Shown: positions 44,499-55,777 of the stretch, piece after piece
How positions within the stretch are numbered: position 1 is the stretch's first letter
Layout of the letters: each line of letters starts with the position of its first letter
DNA from: Escallonia rubra
Taxonomy: Eukaryota > Streptophyta > Magnoliopsida > Escalloniales > Escalloniaceae
Assembly: GCA_033065855.1 (NCBI GenBank)
Contig: JAVXUO010003091.1
Location: 164,003 to 228,002 of the forward strand
Reading direction: 5' to 3'
DNA: 64,000 nt
The notes under the pieces: model-generated
What the model saw: the letters and a program-made list of their open reading frames with translations, nothing else
What the model was told of the DNA's origin: nothing
The model's database searches: none
Program-made: the position numbers and the translations under genes

Positions 44499-45093
44499 GA
44501 TACATGTAAAATTTCTGGAACAGATTGTTTAAATGAGTAGGTTTTGGTTAACACACTGATGAAGCCTTGTTTTTCACTTCGCAGGCAAGCACTTTTTACG
44601 ATCATAGTTGGAGTCAGGCTTGCGTTTGGCCTACCTGGCCAACCTATGCACGTTTTGTCTTCCGTAATGAAACAAGATTTTGTTTAACCGGTTGAAAACT
44701 TATGACATTCCAGGCACCAAAAATAAAGTTAGTCAATTCCTTTTCACCCTGAAGTCTATGATGAACAGGGTAGCATGTAGATTTTCTATATTTGAACAAG
44801 TTTCGACTTGCATGTATGCCGGGTCGAGTAATTACACCTCTACTTTGTAGGTTCTTGGGCGGTTATGCCTAGAGAGTTTTGGGCCGTCAAACATTCAGGA
44901 AACCTTCAATTTCTGGTCTAGTTAAGTTTTGAGTCTTAGGAAATATAGCTGATAAGCTCGTTTATTGAAGGGTCAAAGGTTAACCTACTCCTGTTGGGAT
45001 TTGCTTTGCTTTGGCGGTTTATGTTTACTTAGTTCGGACCCGGGATCCTAGTTTTGTGCTGTTGAGAGATTATTAGGGTATGTTCCATCTTTC
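44499..45093 (+). other. COQ6 3' untranslated region and downstream spacer
   Basis: No gene. An AATAAA hexamer at about 44715 is a candidate poly(A) signal for COQ6. Confidence 0.4.
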
Positions 45094-46077
45094 TTTTTTT
45101 TGATAAAGATGAGAATTGCATAGATAAAATACTTTTACAGCGATTATAAGAGTTTATCAAACAGCATAAAAGTCACAACAATTCTGTGACCCTGTGTATA
45201 CACAGTTGCAAGGGTCAGAAATTAGCAATTAACATAGACCCGATACAAATTATAATTAAACTAAAACAAAGTATATTCTACACTTTAGTCTAACTTTAAG
45301 TAACATGCGAAAGCCTAAAGGTTACAATAAGTAAAACAAAGATAAATAACGTAATTTACAACACAAATAGTACAATGAGGAAGTCAACCAGACCGACAAA
45401 TAATCGAAGGTGTACTCGACAACCAATGAGATCACATCACAAAGACAAGAAGCATTCAACTTGCATGGTTCACAACACTCCATCGACATTTCCACCCCAA
45501 ACACGGCAAACATAAAATCGGGCAACAAACTAAGTTCACAAATCGGGCTAAGCCAGACTATATTCCTTCATCTCCCCCCCTCCCTTCCTATCCCTCCCCC
45601 CAAACAAACCCCTAGAGCTGAATACCCCGGATACCCTTCCCCCTCCCTAGGGACCCAACCCACCCCTTTCCCCCATAACCAACACACATGCGCCCAACAC
45701 CCCCCCCCCCCCATCGTACAATCCCCCAGCCCGCTATTAACCCCTCACTACTCCCTACAAATTCTGACCGCCGCCGATGAGATTCTGGCCACCATCACCT
45801 TTGATAGATCTAACCCTAGCAAAACAAAGCCTCATCAATAAAGCAAAAGAAAAGATCAACCATTGACCATCACCACTATTTAGATCTTGCAGATCTACGG
45901 GATTAATAAATCACCAAGATCTACCCAAATCTAAAGAGATCTGGTGCAAAGCATCCACAGCAACACCATCCCCGATCGTGAATGGAGGAGATGGCACCTA
46001 CCACCTCACCACCATCGTCACATCTTAAAACTAAGTCACTGGTGGCCGCTGATGCACCCAACACCAGAAGAGAACAG
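45094..46077 (-). mobile_element. LINE-like element, 3' part (minus strand), split by a gypsy element
   Basis: On the minus strand the 3' end reads ATGCAATTCTCATCTTTATC followed by eight A (T-run at 45094-45101). The end is like the LINE remnant at 54180-54207 (ATGCAATTCTCCTATTACCC). It runs from a GC-rich 5' portion (45550-46070) into an AT-rich 3' part. The gypsy duplication AACAG joins 46077 to 51944, so the 5' part continues there. No ORF2 domain is present: the element is either internally deleted or of a non-autonomous type. Confidence 0.5.
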
Positions 46078-46611
46078 TGTAGTGTATCATTTTAGAGACA
46101 CTATTGCCATGGCTGTCGTGATGGAAGATTGTTTGGCAATATGGTTTAATGTGACAGAAGTTCAATTTCTCAGAATGAAAATGGAGGACTCGGAAGGAAA
46201 GAGAGAGAGAGAGAGAAGAGAACACAAAATTTCAGAGAGAGAATTTTACTTCCGATTTTGCAGGATTTCTCTTACACCCGTTTCCCCCTTTTAAAGGGTA
46301 GTTACAACTAAAATTTAAAACTGGAATTGAAATAACAGGCGGTAAATTCAAATACAGCAGTAGTCATTAAAAATGTTTTAAACAAACTTAAAAGCAATAG
46401 TTGTGCGACACTATTTCAGTCCTTGGGTGAAAGTGACAAAACGTCGTTGTCTCCCATGGCGTGAAAATCCCTCTTCTTGATCCTAATCTTCAGTGGCTCT
46501 TTGACCAGCTGTGGCTGAGCTTGATTCCTCTTTGTCGTGGCTTCTCTCTGTTGACGGCTTCGATTCGCGACATACGCCATTGTTTCCTGAGCTAGAGCTG
46601 AGGTTGTGACA
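46078..46611 (-). repeat. 3' LTR of the gypsy element
   Basis: Begins TGTAGTGTATC and ends GTTGTGACA on the plus strand. Its partner is 51394-51938. Confidence 0.92.
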
Positions 46612-46808
46612 TTCCCTTCCCCTTCAATTGGCCTCTGTCCCCAAGGGTCAAGATTTGGGAATCTGCTTTTGATGACTTCCCAGTATTCCCAAGTCTCTTC
46701 CGCTTGGTTCGAATTTGACCACTTGATCAAAGCTTGGACTACTGTTTGATTATTACGCTTGATTAGACTCCTGTCTAGGACTACTATTGTTTCTAAATTG
46801 CCCTTCAT
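46416..46808 (-). pseudogene. gypsy Pol C-terminal chromodomain-like end
   Basis: The minus frame contains VVQALIKWSNSNQAEETWEYW, matching the short chromodomain-like pattern (VLIxWxxxxxEEATWE) found at the C-terminus of Ty3 integrases. It would target insertion to chromatin. It is separated by breaks from the integrase core upstream, and its end overlaps the 3' LTR. The conserved Trp and Glu residues remain. Confidence 0.6.
46612..46625 (-). other. Polypurine tract of the gypsy element
   Basis: On the minus strand, AAGGGGAAGGGAA immediately precedes the LTR start TGTCACAACC. Confidence 0.75.
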
Positions 46809-46934
46809 TGCCCAAATAAGGTAAGGTAGTGGAAGGGGTGACCTGTTGGCCTATCTTATTCTTTAATAATGAAACATGGAATACATGATGCACGTTAGCT
46901 GTGTCAGGCAACTATAACCTGTAAGCTACCTTGC

Positions 46935-47906
46935 CTATCCTTTGCACCACTTTAGAGGGAACAAAAAATCTTGGAGAGAGAGCTTCAAATTTCTCCTTAG
47001 GGCTAGAGAGCTTTGTCTGTAAGGTTGCAACCTCAAATAAACCCAATCACTTTCATTAAGTTCTCTCTCAGTTCTGTGAAGATTGGCATATTGCTGCATT
47101 CTAGCCTGTGCTTGTATCAGATTATCCTTCAACAGGTGTAGTACCATGTTTCTATCTTTCAAGTAACTGTCTAGGTCAGTGAGGTTGTTGGTTTCAGAAG
47201 TGGCTAGGCTAATAGGCTTTTGTTTGTAGCCATACACTGCTTCAAACGGGGTCATTTTGATGGCTGAGTGATAGCTAATGTCATAACAATGTTCAGCCAA
47301 CGCTAGCCAATTAGCCAAACCGTGGGGTCTGTCACTGCACATGCACCTGAGATAGTTTTCTAGATGCTTGTTAACGCTCTCAGATTGGCCATCTGTTTCT
47401 GAATGATAGGCAGAGTTGTAGGTTAGCTTAATTCCCAGAAGCTTGAAAAGCTTGGTCTAAAATGTAGACAAGTAGATCTTGTCTCTGTCACTGGTGATGG
47501 TGGTGGGCAGCCCATCTAGCTTGAAAATATGGTCCAAGAATGTCTGATGAAGGGGTGTGTGAGGTTGATGAAGGGAGCATATTTGCTGAGTCTGTCAACA
47601 ACAACTAGAATAACATCTTTACCTTCAGACTTTGGCAATCTCCACAAAATCCATAGTGAGATGTGTCCACAGCTGCTATGGAATTTCTAAGGGTTGAAGG
47701 AGCCCTGGACATGGCACATTTTCAAGTTTATTTTGTTGGCAGTTACTACATTCACTGACCAACTGAGTCACTTGTTGCTTCATTTTAGGCCAGTAGAAAA
47801 ACATGTTAGCTCTTATGTAAGTGTTTTGAATGTCTGAGTGTCTTCCAATCCCAGTTGTATGCAGCTCAAGCAAGATTTGATCCCTGAGTTGTCCACCCTT
47901 TCCCAC
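46935..47906 (-). pseudogene. gypsy integrase, broken
   Basis: The N-terminal zinc-binding piece (47906-47676) keeps LHTTGIGRHSDIQ, then YWPKMKQQV and CSNCQQNK (HHCC). The C-terminal piece of the catalytic core (47342-46935) keeps RPHGLANWLALAEHCYDIS and MTPFEAVYGYKQKP. The catalytic centre between them (47350-47670) is broken by stops. It no longer encodes a full enzyme. Confidence 0.85.
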
Positions 47907-48343
47907 AAATACCTTGCCTTTGAATCTTAGAATACTTCTTGATATGAGTAAAAAGAGGCTGCCATGTGGTCCATCACCAATTCTTGGATGGCCTTTTGAG
48001 CTTCTTCATCAAACTTAAGGTTGTCTTGTAACTCTTAATGCCTCAGGGTTGTTACTGTGGTCACTGCATTACACTCTTCAAGGGCTTGTTGTGGAATCCT
48101 TGATAGAGCATTGACCACCACATTGTCTACTCCCTTCTTGTAATGCACCTCAAAGTCATATCCCAGGAGCTTTGATTACAATTTTTATTATAGTAAGGAA
48201 ATGACCATTTGACCAAGCAGGAACTTCAAACTGCTATGGTCAATCCTTAGTATAAAGTGACTGTGACTTAGGTAAGGGCTCCATTTGGCTACAACATGTA
48301 CTAAAGCCAGTAGCTCATTTTCATAGGTTGAGAGCACAATACT

Positions 48344-49119
48344 TTAGCTACCAAGTCCCTTGCTTATGTAAGCCAAATGTCTACCCTGCTGCATTAGCAC
48401 AGCACCAATCCCCACATCACATGCATCTATTTTAACTTCATATGGCAGGGTAAAATTTGGTAAAGTTAGGACAGGAGTGGTTGCCATAGCTTGCTTGAGT
48501 GCAGTGAAAGCCTTCCTAGCTGAATCAGTCCACTGGTATGCATCCTTCTTCATTAAGCTTGTGAGCGGCTTATTGATTACTCCATATCCTTTCACAAACT
48601 TCTTGTAATAGCCAGTTAAGCGTAAGAAGCCTCTCAGGTCTATCATGTTCTTTGGCGTTGGCCAGTTCAGCATTACTTCAACCTTACTTGCATCAGCTGC
48701 TACCTCTTGGTCATTAACCAGTTGTCCCAAGTACTCCACTTGTCTTTGAGCAAAAATACATTTGCTCTTCTAGGGATATAATGAGTGATGTCTCAGCAAC
48801 TGTAGCACTACCTTGAGGTGTGTGATATGAGCCTGCACACTTTTACTATATACCAAAATATCATCAAAGAAGACTAGTACAAATTTCCTTAAGTATGATT
48901 GGAAGATAGTGTTCATCAGGTTTAGGAAGTGACTAGGGCATTGGTTAGCCCACAGGGCATAACCAAAAAATCCATAATGCCATGTGTGAGTTCTAAAGGC
49001 AATCTAGTGTGTCTCACTGTCTACCACCCTTATATAGTGGTAGCCACTCCTTAGGTCCAATTCTTGTGAAGACTGTGGACTCCAGCAACTCATCCAATAA
49101 GTAATCAATTACAAGAATA

Positions 49120-49163
<44 letters not shown>

Positions 49164-49400
49164 TTAATTGTCAGTTTATTCAACTCTCTATAGTCTACAA
49201 CATCCTCCAGCTACCATCTTTTTTCTTGACTAAGAGAATATGTGATGCAAATGGAAAGTTACTAGGTTTGATAGTACCTGATTGCAACAACTAAGCTATG
49301 ATCTTTTCAATTTCATCTTTTTGCACATATGAGACTCTACAAGGTCTCAAGTTGACAGGTTTGGCACCTTCAATGAGCTTGATAGGATGATCATGACTCA
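48344..49400 (-). pseudogene. gypsy reverse transcriptase and RNase H start, broken
   Basis: On the minus strand VLVFFDDILVYS (about 48850-48885) is the RT active-site box, with FFDD in place of the common YxDD. Downstream 48739-48344 is open and reads LRGFLRLTGYYKKFVKGYG, LPYEVKIDACDVGIGAVLMQ and AYISK, the connection and the RNase H start. A TA microsatellite sits within the palm region at 49123-49160. The copy is non-functional. Confidence 0.88.
49123..49160. repeat. TA microsatellite within the gypsy RT
   Basis: About 38 bp of TA repeats interrupt the RT sequence. Confidence 0.9.
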
Positions 49401-49683
49401 TCTACATCTTGATATTCTGTCAACAGCTTTTACACTTCCATGGTTTGATGGTCACTATTAGCTGAAATAGTCACAGCATACACATGGCCATAGAGTGCCC
49501 CCACATTACTTTGCACCAGCTTGGACATGGCTTGTGTAGTAATCATCTTGATAGTGGTCCCCCCCCCCCCTTCCCCCCTTGAGGATGATATGCCTGCCTT
49601 AGTGCTCGAAAGAAATTTGGATACAATACAAATTGAAACTAACACTACCAAATTGTCTGAGCCAGTGCATTCCAAGCACACAG

Positions 49684-49968
49684 TCACCCACCCAATGGTA
49701 GAATCCTCATGTCAGCAGTAAATAACTGTGTTCTTATTTTCCAATTAAAAGTCTTACACATGGTGTCAGTCTGCAGTCTACTTCCAATTGCTAATGCCAC
49801 AGTCAATGTGGATGTTGCTTGGAGGACACACCCCAGCCTAAGGGCTGATTGGGGGTCCAATAAGTTATCTGTTGAACCAATGTCAATCAAAATGTTAAAC
49901 ATTTTGTTCCCCACTTGGCCTGGTATTCTAATGGTGTTGTGTAAGGCATACCCTGCCAAGGCATGCAC
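49684..49968 (-). pseudogene. gypsy aspartic protease, altered active site
   Basis: The frame reads FNILIDIGSTDNLLDPQSA. In active Ty3 proteases the core is LIDSGSTHNFL; here the Ser after the catalytic Asp is replaced by Ile (DIG) and His by Asp. The frame is open for 95 codons but lies between broken gag and RT. It is probably inactive. Confidence 0.75.
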
Positions 49969-50119
49969 ACTAATTTATGGTTCCCTGTTTTGGCTAGATT
50001 CTGTGTACTTAGTGTCGTCCACATGAATGCCTTCAGTTTGTTCCATCTCACTAAGAGCTTCATCCTCAACTTCATCAGCTATAATCATAGCTACGGACTT
50101 CATGGTAGACACACTCTTA

Positions 50120-51249
50120 TGCCCTAGTTCAAACTTGGCGCCACATCTGAAGCATAAGCCCTATGTCATCCTTCTTTGGTGTTCTTTAGTGGTTAGCTGG
50201 TTGGTTCTTGGTGGTGGTTTGGCTGGGGTTGGTAAAAGGCCTTTTTTGAGAATTGGTAAGGTAAGGAAGGGTTGGGGGTTTTGGTACATTTGGCTGGATG
50301 AAAGTTGGCTTGGTAGCAGGAGCAATTGAGGTGTTCTTGGGAATATGAGTCATGGAAATGGATCCTGAGTTGGTGAGTGTTGGTTTGTAGGTGGTTTAAT
50401 TGAAATTGGTGGTGGTTGCTGAGGTGTGTGCTAGTCTTTGACTTTTAAACAAGCTTTATATTGCCACATTTCCCCCCTAGCTATATGTATAGCTTTGGTA
50501 AGATTATCAACCTATGTATAGCTTTGGTAAGATTATCAACCTTAAATTGCTCAACTCTACTTTTAATTTCAGGTCTTAAGCCCCCAATGAAGCTGACACA
50601 AAGTATGTTTCATCCAAGTATTCAAACTCCTGAATTACTTGGGCTCTAAAGACTTCAAACTTATTGAATTACTCATCCACGATTCCAGTTTGCTACAGTT
50701 TATTGAACTCCCTAATAACACTAACTCCAGTTGATATTGAGAACCTTGCGTACAGGTTTCTCACAAATTGGTCACAATTTACTCTTCCAGGGGGTTTGAT
50801 ATAAGCTGTGTAACAATGTTCAGCTCGTGCATCAAAGTGCACAGAGGCATAAGGGACCTTATAGTCCTCATGTATGGGACAAAACTCAAAGTAGCTCAGA
50901 TTTGCGCACCCACCCCTTAGATCTTCACCATTAAATCTAGGAAAAGCTAATTAAGGAATTTAGGTGGCACGTTACCTGTAGGTGGAGTTTGAGTGCGTTG
51001 ATGGTTATTGTATTCAATTATGTAATTTATGTGGCTTGGCTCCCCTCTTTCGGTAGTGATTCGTGTGTGAACTTCAGTTTTGGCATTCATTTGTGCCATA
51101 TAACTTGCCAGCTCAAACTTGAGCTCGGAGAACCCTTGGTGCAATGTGGTGTTGCTCTGCTGAAGGTCTCCCATAGTAGCTTCAACAGAGGCCATTCTGA
51201 AGTCATATGTCACAAATCGATTATCCATCCCTTCTTGAAGATCATGCAT
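50120..51249 (-). pseudogene. gypsy Gag, broken
   Basis: The N-terminal coiled-coil-like piece is open at 51249-50947 (…LQQSNTTLHQGFSELKFEL…). The remaining capsid region (50160-50945) is interrupted, and includes a 29-bp tandem duplication at 50484-50541. A zinc knuckle CFRCGAKFELGHKS is readable at about 50115-50160 on the minus strand. Confidence 0.7.
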
Positions 51250-51375
51250 CTCAGTTTAAATGAAGTGATTGCTCTTCACAGATCGAGGCATCCTCAGTTG
51301 TTGTCACGAGAATTTTGAGTTGGTGAGGTTTAAAGATAAATTGTTATAGCTAACTATTAGTTCATGCCCCAATTA

Positions 51376-51393
51376 AGAGGTTTTGATCCCAGT
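51376..51393 (-). other. Primer binding site of the gypsy element, diverged
   Basis: On the minus strand TGGGATCAAAACC begins two bases after the LTR end. It resembles the initiator Met-tRNA PBS TGGTATCAGAGCC with three differences. Confidence 0.6.
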
Positions 51394-51938
51394 TGTAGTG
51401 TATCTGTTTAGAGACACTATTGCCATGGCTGCCATGATGGAAGATTGTTTAGCAATTTGGTTTAATGTAACGGAAATTCAATTTCTCATAATGAAAATGG
51501 AGGACTCATAAAGAGAGAGAGAGAGAAGAGAGAACACAAAATTTCAGAGAGAGAAGGAATTAGAGAATTTTACTTCTGATTTCATATGATTTCTCTTACA
51601 CCCGTTTTCCCCCTTTTAAAGGGTAGTTACAACTGAGATTTAAAATTGGAGTTGAAATAACATGCGGCAAATTCAAATAAATGCATTGGTCACTAAAAAA
51701 TGTTTTAAACAAACTTAAAAGCAATAGCTATGCAACATTGTTTCAGTCGTTAGGTGAAAGTGACTAAACGTCGTCGTCTCCCATGGCTCGAAAATCCCTC
51801 TTCTTGATCCTGATCTTCAGTGGCTCTTTGACTAGCTGCGGCTGAGCTTGATTACTCTATGTCGTGGCTTCTCCCTATTGATGGCTTCGATCTCCGACAT
51901 CTGCCATTGTTTCCTGAGCTGGAGCTGAGGTTAAGACA
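51394..51938 (-). repeat. 5' LTR of the gypsy element
   Basis: On the plus strand it begins TGTAGTGTATC and ends GTTAAGACA. It contains a GA run near 51515. Confidence 0.92.
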
Positions 51939-51943
51939 AACAG

Positions 51944-52440
51944 CCATGGAGAGAGACCTGCTGCATCAACCATCAATCGTCAGCGCATCTATCAACTTGT
52001 CGGCGCACCAACATCGACCACCAAAATCACAAAAACAGTCACCAGTCACGGACCACCCGCCAAATTTACCAACCGTTGATCATTGGCGCATAAATCCACT
52101 AACCTTTCACCCGCAGACCATCGACTGTCGTGCCACGGCTTGCCGTCAACCACCGTCTTCCACCCTCCATCAGCCGTTGGCCACTATAAAAACCTATCCT
52201 CAGAGTACCTGGCCACACTAAACGAGACGGAAAGCATTTAAGAGCTACGACAAATTCCAGCCGCCGCCTCAACTGCGCCAACACACAGTGGGTGGCCGCG
52301 GTGGCTTTCTGTGGAAGGGCTTGGTTAGAAAGAAGGCAGATAAATATTTTTTAGAGAGAGTCTTGTCTAGGCCGGATTATAGTGGTGGCGGTTGTGTTCC
52401 ATCTTGAGAGTGAGGTTTTATCTTTGTTTTTCTCTTTGTC
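51944..52440 (-). mobile_element. LINE-like element, 5' GC-rich part (minus strand)
   Basis: Continuation of 45094-46077 after removal of the gypsy insertion. GC-rich sequence without a recognised domain. The 5' border is uncertain. Confidence 0.35.
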
Positions 52441-52694
52441 AAAAGTTGAGGGGCTGAGCAATTCTTGACTTTAAGTATTCATGGGTAGAGCAGGAGTTTG
52501 GGGTTCTTAAGTGCAGAGTGGGTGGGGGAAAGGCGGGTTAGTGGTAGTTTGCTTTAAGTATTCATGGGTTACTTGCCCCCTTCTTAGCTTCTCAACTTAT
52601 GAGAGGGTTTTCATGTGTGTTTGAGTGTCTATATAAGTGGTTGGGATCCACCGCACCAGGGTGAGCTACTCTTGTTGGTGCGCTCTGTGTTGTA

Positions 52695-53051
52695 CTCACT
52701 CCATCCCACAAAAATTGATCATATTTCATTTTTGGATCATCCCACAAAAATTGTTCACTTTCAAATTAAGAAAGATTTTATAGGTATTTTACATATTTAC
52801 CCTTTTTATATTTTTTTAATTATATTTCTCTCTCCACAAACTCATTTTTTCTCTGCTAATCCACTTTCTTACACTTTTTTATTCTATTTCTCTCTCCACA
52901 TTTAACACTCAATTAACTCGTTTTTTATCTCCTGATCCACTTTTTTCAACTCCACTCTCTAACGAAAAGTATTAGAAATGCACAATATATAACTTAAATC
53001 CTTAATCTGCATGAAAAAGAAATGTGATCAATTTTTGTAGGACGAAGAGAG
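52695..53051. mobile_element. Stowaway-like MITE
   Basis: TA-flanked (52693-52694, 53052-53053). The left end is CTCACTCCATCCCACAAAAA; the right end, in reverse, is CTCTCTTCGTCCTACAAAAA, both followed by TTGATCA. Length 357 bp. Confidence 0.82.
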
Positions 53052-53189
53052 TATATATCTTCTGCATCCACAATTTTTTTACAAGTCTTCGTTGTTGGAC
53101 TTAAAGTTTACAAGAGCGTTTGCAGCTCATTCATGAAGACTGAAATGGTGCTACTTCATTACATCAGCTCCTTTTTGGGCAACCTGCTA

Positions 53190-54207
53190 AACTGGTTCTT
53201 GGCATGGTTCTATCACGGTGTACACTGGGTCAACTGGCACGCTTTGTGTGGGCCCTGAGAGACTGGGGGATTGGCATTCAAATTTATGCGGCTTCTGAAT
53301 AATGTGTTGCTTACAAAAATAGCATGGCGTATTTGGGTGTCCCCGGATTCCCTCTTAGCTCACGTCTTTCGAGGTAGGTTTTGTGTAAGGCATGATTTTC
53401 CAACCTGTGGCGATGATACGCCAAATCCTTCACCTGATTAACACCATTTATCAATACTCTCATAAACTACCAAACTCACCTAGAAATCTACCACAACCTA
53501 ACTGCTCACCAGAACGTTTAGCCACTACTTCAGTTACAATTTTAGGGCCAATCTTTATGCAGAGCAGCCAACTATCGTGTCCTTGTACAAAATCAGTCCA
53601 CATTACCATGGTCATTCATGCCTGTTTTGACTCTCAATGACTGCGGGCAGGAATTGGCTTAGTATGCTACACCAATAACAACTATTGTGAATCTGCAGCC
53701 TTATCCACTATATCGTCTGATAACTACACTGTTCTATCACATTGCCTGCTACTTGCATCTACTTGGGCTTTGAAGCAGAATTTCTTTCATATTCAAGTAC
53801 TGAATAAATCTAAATTTCTCTTGAATCAGATGTCGGGATCTGAGGACATACTGGATATGGTGGCACCTATTATTTATGACTTTTGCCATATATTGACTCA
53901 ATTCCATCATTAATCATTATAGTATTGACAGGGCAATCCCGCACCTCCTAAAGGAAAAGAAATCCTTAGCTTTTTGGCCTGTCGGGCACGAACAACGGTC
54001 TACCAAGATTAGGTGCTTGACAACCTACATAGTTAAGGCTTTCTATATATGATGGAATGTATAGTGGATACTAGTATTACCGTTATCTTTTGTTATTAAA
54101 TAATGACAATTATACTCTGTATTTATAATCTGTATAAGGCCGTACAACCTTATCGACTGTATAACTTTCCTTTATGAATGCAATTCTCCTATTACCCAAA
54201 AAAAAAA
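53190..54207 (+). pseudogene. LINE (L1-type) ORF2 3' remnant with poly(A)
   Basis: The plus strand shows the end of a plant L1 reverse transcriptase region: VHWVNWHALC (about 53220), then, in another frame, LLTKIAWRIWVSPDSLLAHVF (about 53295-53360), matching the pattern KIHW.xW.xLC … LLAKQ.WR…PDSL.ARV. Further on, AESAALSTISSDNY and ASTWALKQNFFHIQ (about 53690-53790) fit the RNase H-like tail. It ends ATGCAATTCTCCTATTACCC plus ten A (54198-54207). It is 5'-truncated and broken by frameshifts. Confidence 0.75.
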
Positions 54208-54425
54208 TGAGCTTATTTTTATTCATTGGTATCTAATTTCTGTCGGCGGTATTATGTTCTTTTGTGTTGAATGTCATAGGACAAACTAAGCGAATTTATG
54301 GACTCTCTTGCTCGTGTAACTGAATGCCCTGTCCTTTTTCATGAAAACTTCTTAACCCAAAAAAACGCTCATTCTTTGAAGCTTCGTTTGAGATCATACT
54401 CACAAGCTAGCCGACCAAGCTTATA

Positions 54426-55531
54426 TTTTTTTTTTTTTAAAAAGAGATAAGAACCCTACATTGATGTTAAAGTTAATATGCGGATGACATCCCCATCCGA
54501 TAAGCATTGCACTACAAAAATTTACAACAACATAATTAAGAACAAAGTAAACTACAAAAATAATAAAATAAAACAAATAAGAGAAAAAACAAACTAATAC
54601 AACCAAGAGAACAAAAAGATACAAACTTACAGCTACAAACAGGATAACTAAGAACTAAAACGAGATAAATATGCAAAAACTCAACCAATCAAAAGACACC
54701 AATAGTCTGTCCACCCCAACCCATATACCAGACACGTGGCCCATCATGCACCGCTTTCTCGATTGTCGTGCTTCCACACCGGCATCGGAACCACCTCCTT
54801 TTCCGACCAACTCACCGCTGCCAAGGCCCAAATGACACATAAGACAAACACCAACAGGAACCGCCACCTTCTTCGGCCAACATCGACAGGCTAACGTCCC
54901 TCACGATCAGAGCACCGGCGGCCAAAAATACCATAATTCCAGAACCTAACACACACAAAACAAACGTTGCCAACCAAGCCGCCGACCACCAACAGCTGCC
55001 AACCTCACCTAACACAACAACCTACAAGCAGAGCACGTAAACCTCTCCACCAGCGATTGCAAAACACCAACCTTTCTAGATCCAGGGGGAGGGGGGTCAA
55101 CTAGGGGGGGATGGAGAGGGAAAAACCCTAGAAGGAAAAACCTAGATCTAAACTCACTAATCCATCTCCAACCCAAGACAACCTGATCGTAACACCAAAG
55201 CAACCCAGGACCTGACAACTTACCCATCAACCGTCGCCCACCCATCGCCAGCACCGGAGAAGACAGAGAATTATACCTAATCGAAAAGCTCTGACATGAC
55301 GGCGACGCCTTCTAGCTCACCCATGCCTCCAAGATTCCACACAAGACCCTAACGAATCTACACCTAAACTACCACGTCACCACCGCCGGGAAACCGGCGG
55401 TGGCGGTGGCGACGGAGACGGAGGTAAGAGAGAGGTTTGGGGGAATGAGCAGCTTCGTTGTTTTCCTTCTTGTTTGTGAGGAAAGTTGATTTTTATAAAG
55501 TTCTATCGACTAATCTTGGTTTTTGTTTAAG
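54426..55531 (-). mobile_element. Non-autonomous non-LTR element with GC-rich 5' end (minus strand)
   Basis: On the minus strand it starts GC-rich (55440-54700), passes through T-rich sequence and ends GGTTCTTATCTCTTTTT plus a tail of about 13 A (T-run 54426-54438). It has no ORF2. CCAAGCTT occurs on both sides (54414-54421, 55532-55539) and may be a short target duplication. The same 3' end, in plus orientation, forms the element at 55605-55757. Frames here are not conserved-looking. Confidence 0.5.
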
Positions 55532-55604
55532 CCAAGCTTGGTTTTTGTTTAAGCCCGAAGTCAAGAATGATAAGTGCTGCATCTGAAATGGATTACAACG
55601 CTTA

Positions 55605-55757
55605 GGTTTTTTATGTACTTTTTTTATTTATTATTATTTGTTCTTAATTATGTTATTGTTGTTGTCGACTTTTATTATACCGATTTCTATTGGATGAAAA
55701 TGTCATCCGACTACTATCTTTATTTAAATTTTAAGGTTCTTACAACTTTTCAAAAAA
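55605..55757 (+). mobile_element. 5'-truncated copy of the same non-LTR family, with 20-bp target duplication
   Basis: Flanked by GAAATGGATTACAACGCTTA (55585-55604) and the same 20-mer with one change (55758-55777). It ends GGTTCTTACAACTTTTC plus six A. It shares GTTCTTAATTATGTT, TGTCATCCG and GGTTCTTA with the 3' part of 54426-55531. Long variable TSD, A-tail and 5' truncation are hallmarks of LINE-driven insertion. Confidence 0.8.
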
Positions 55758-55777
55758 GAAATGGATTACAATGCTTA

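Larger units (their letters stand above)
46078..51938 (-). mobile_element. Degenerate Ty3/gypsy LTR retrotransposon, minus strand
   Basis: A perfect 5-bp duplication AACAG (46073-46077, 51939-51943) frames two LTRs of 545 bp (51394-51938, 5' end of the element) and 534 bp (46078-46611). In minus-strand order one finds gag, protease, RT, RNase H, integrase and a chromodomain-like tail, as in chromovirus-type Ty3 elements. Domains are cut by many stops and frameshifts and by a TA run at 49123-49160. The LTRs differ by many substitutions and small indels, so it is older than the copia element. Confidence 0.93.
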
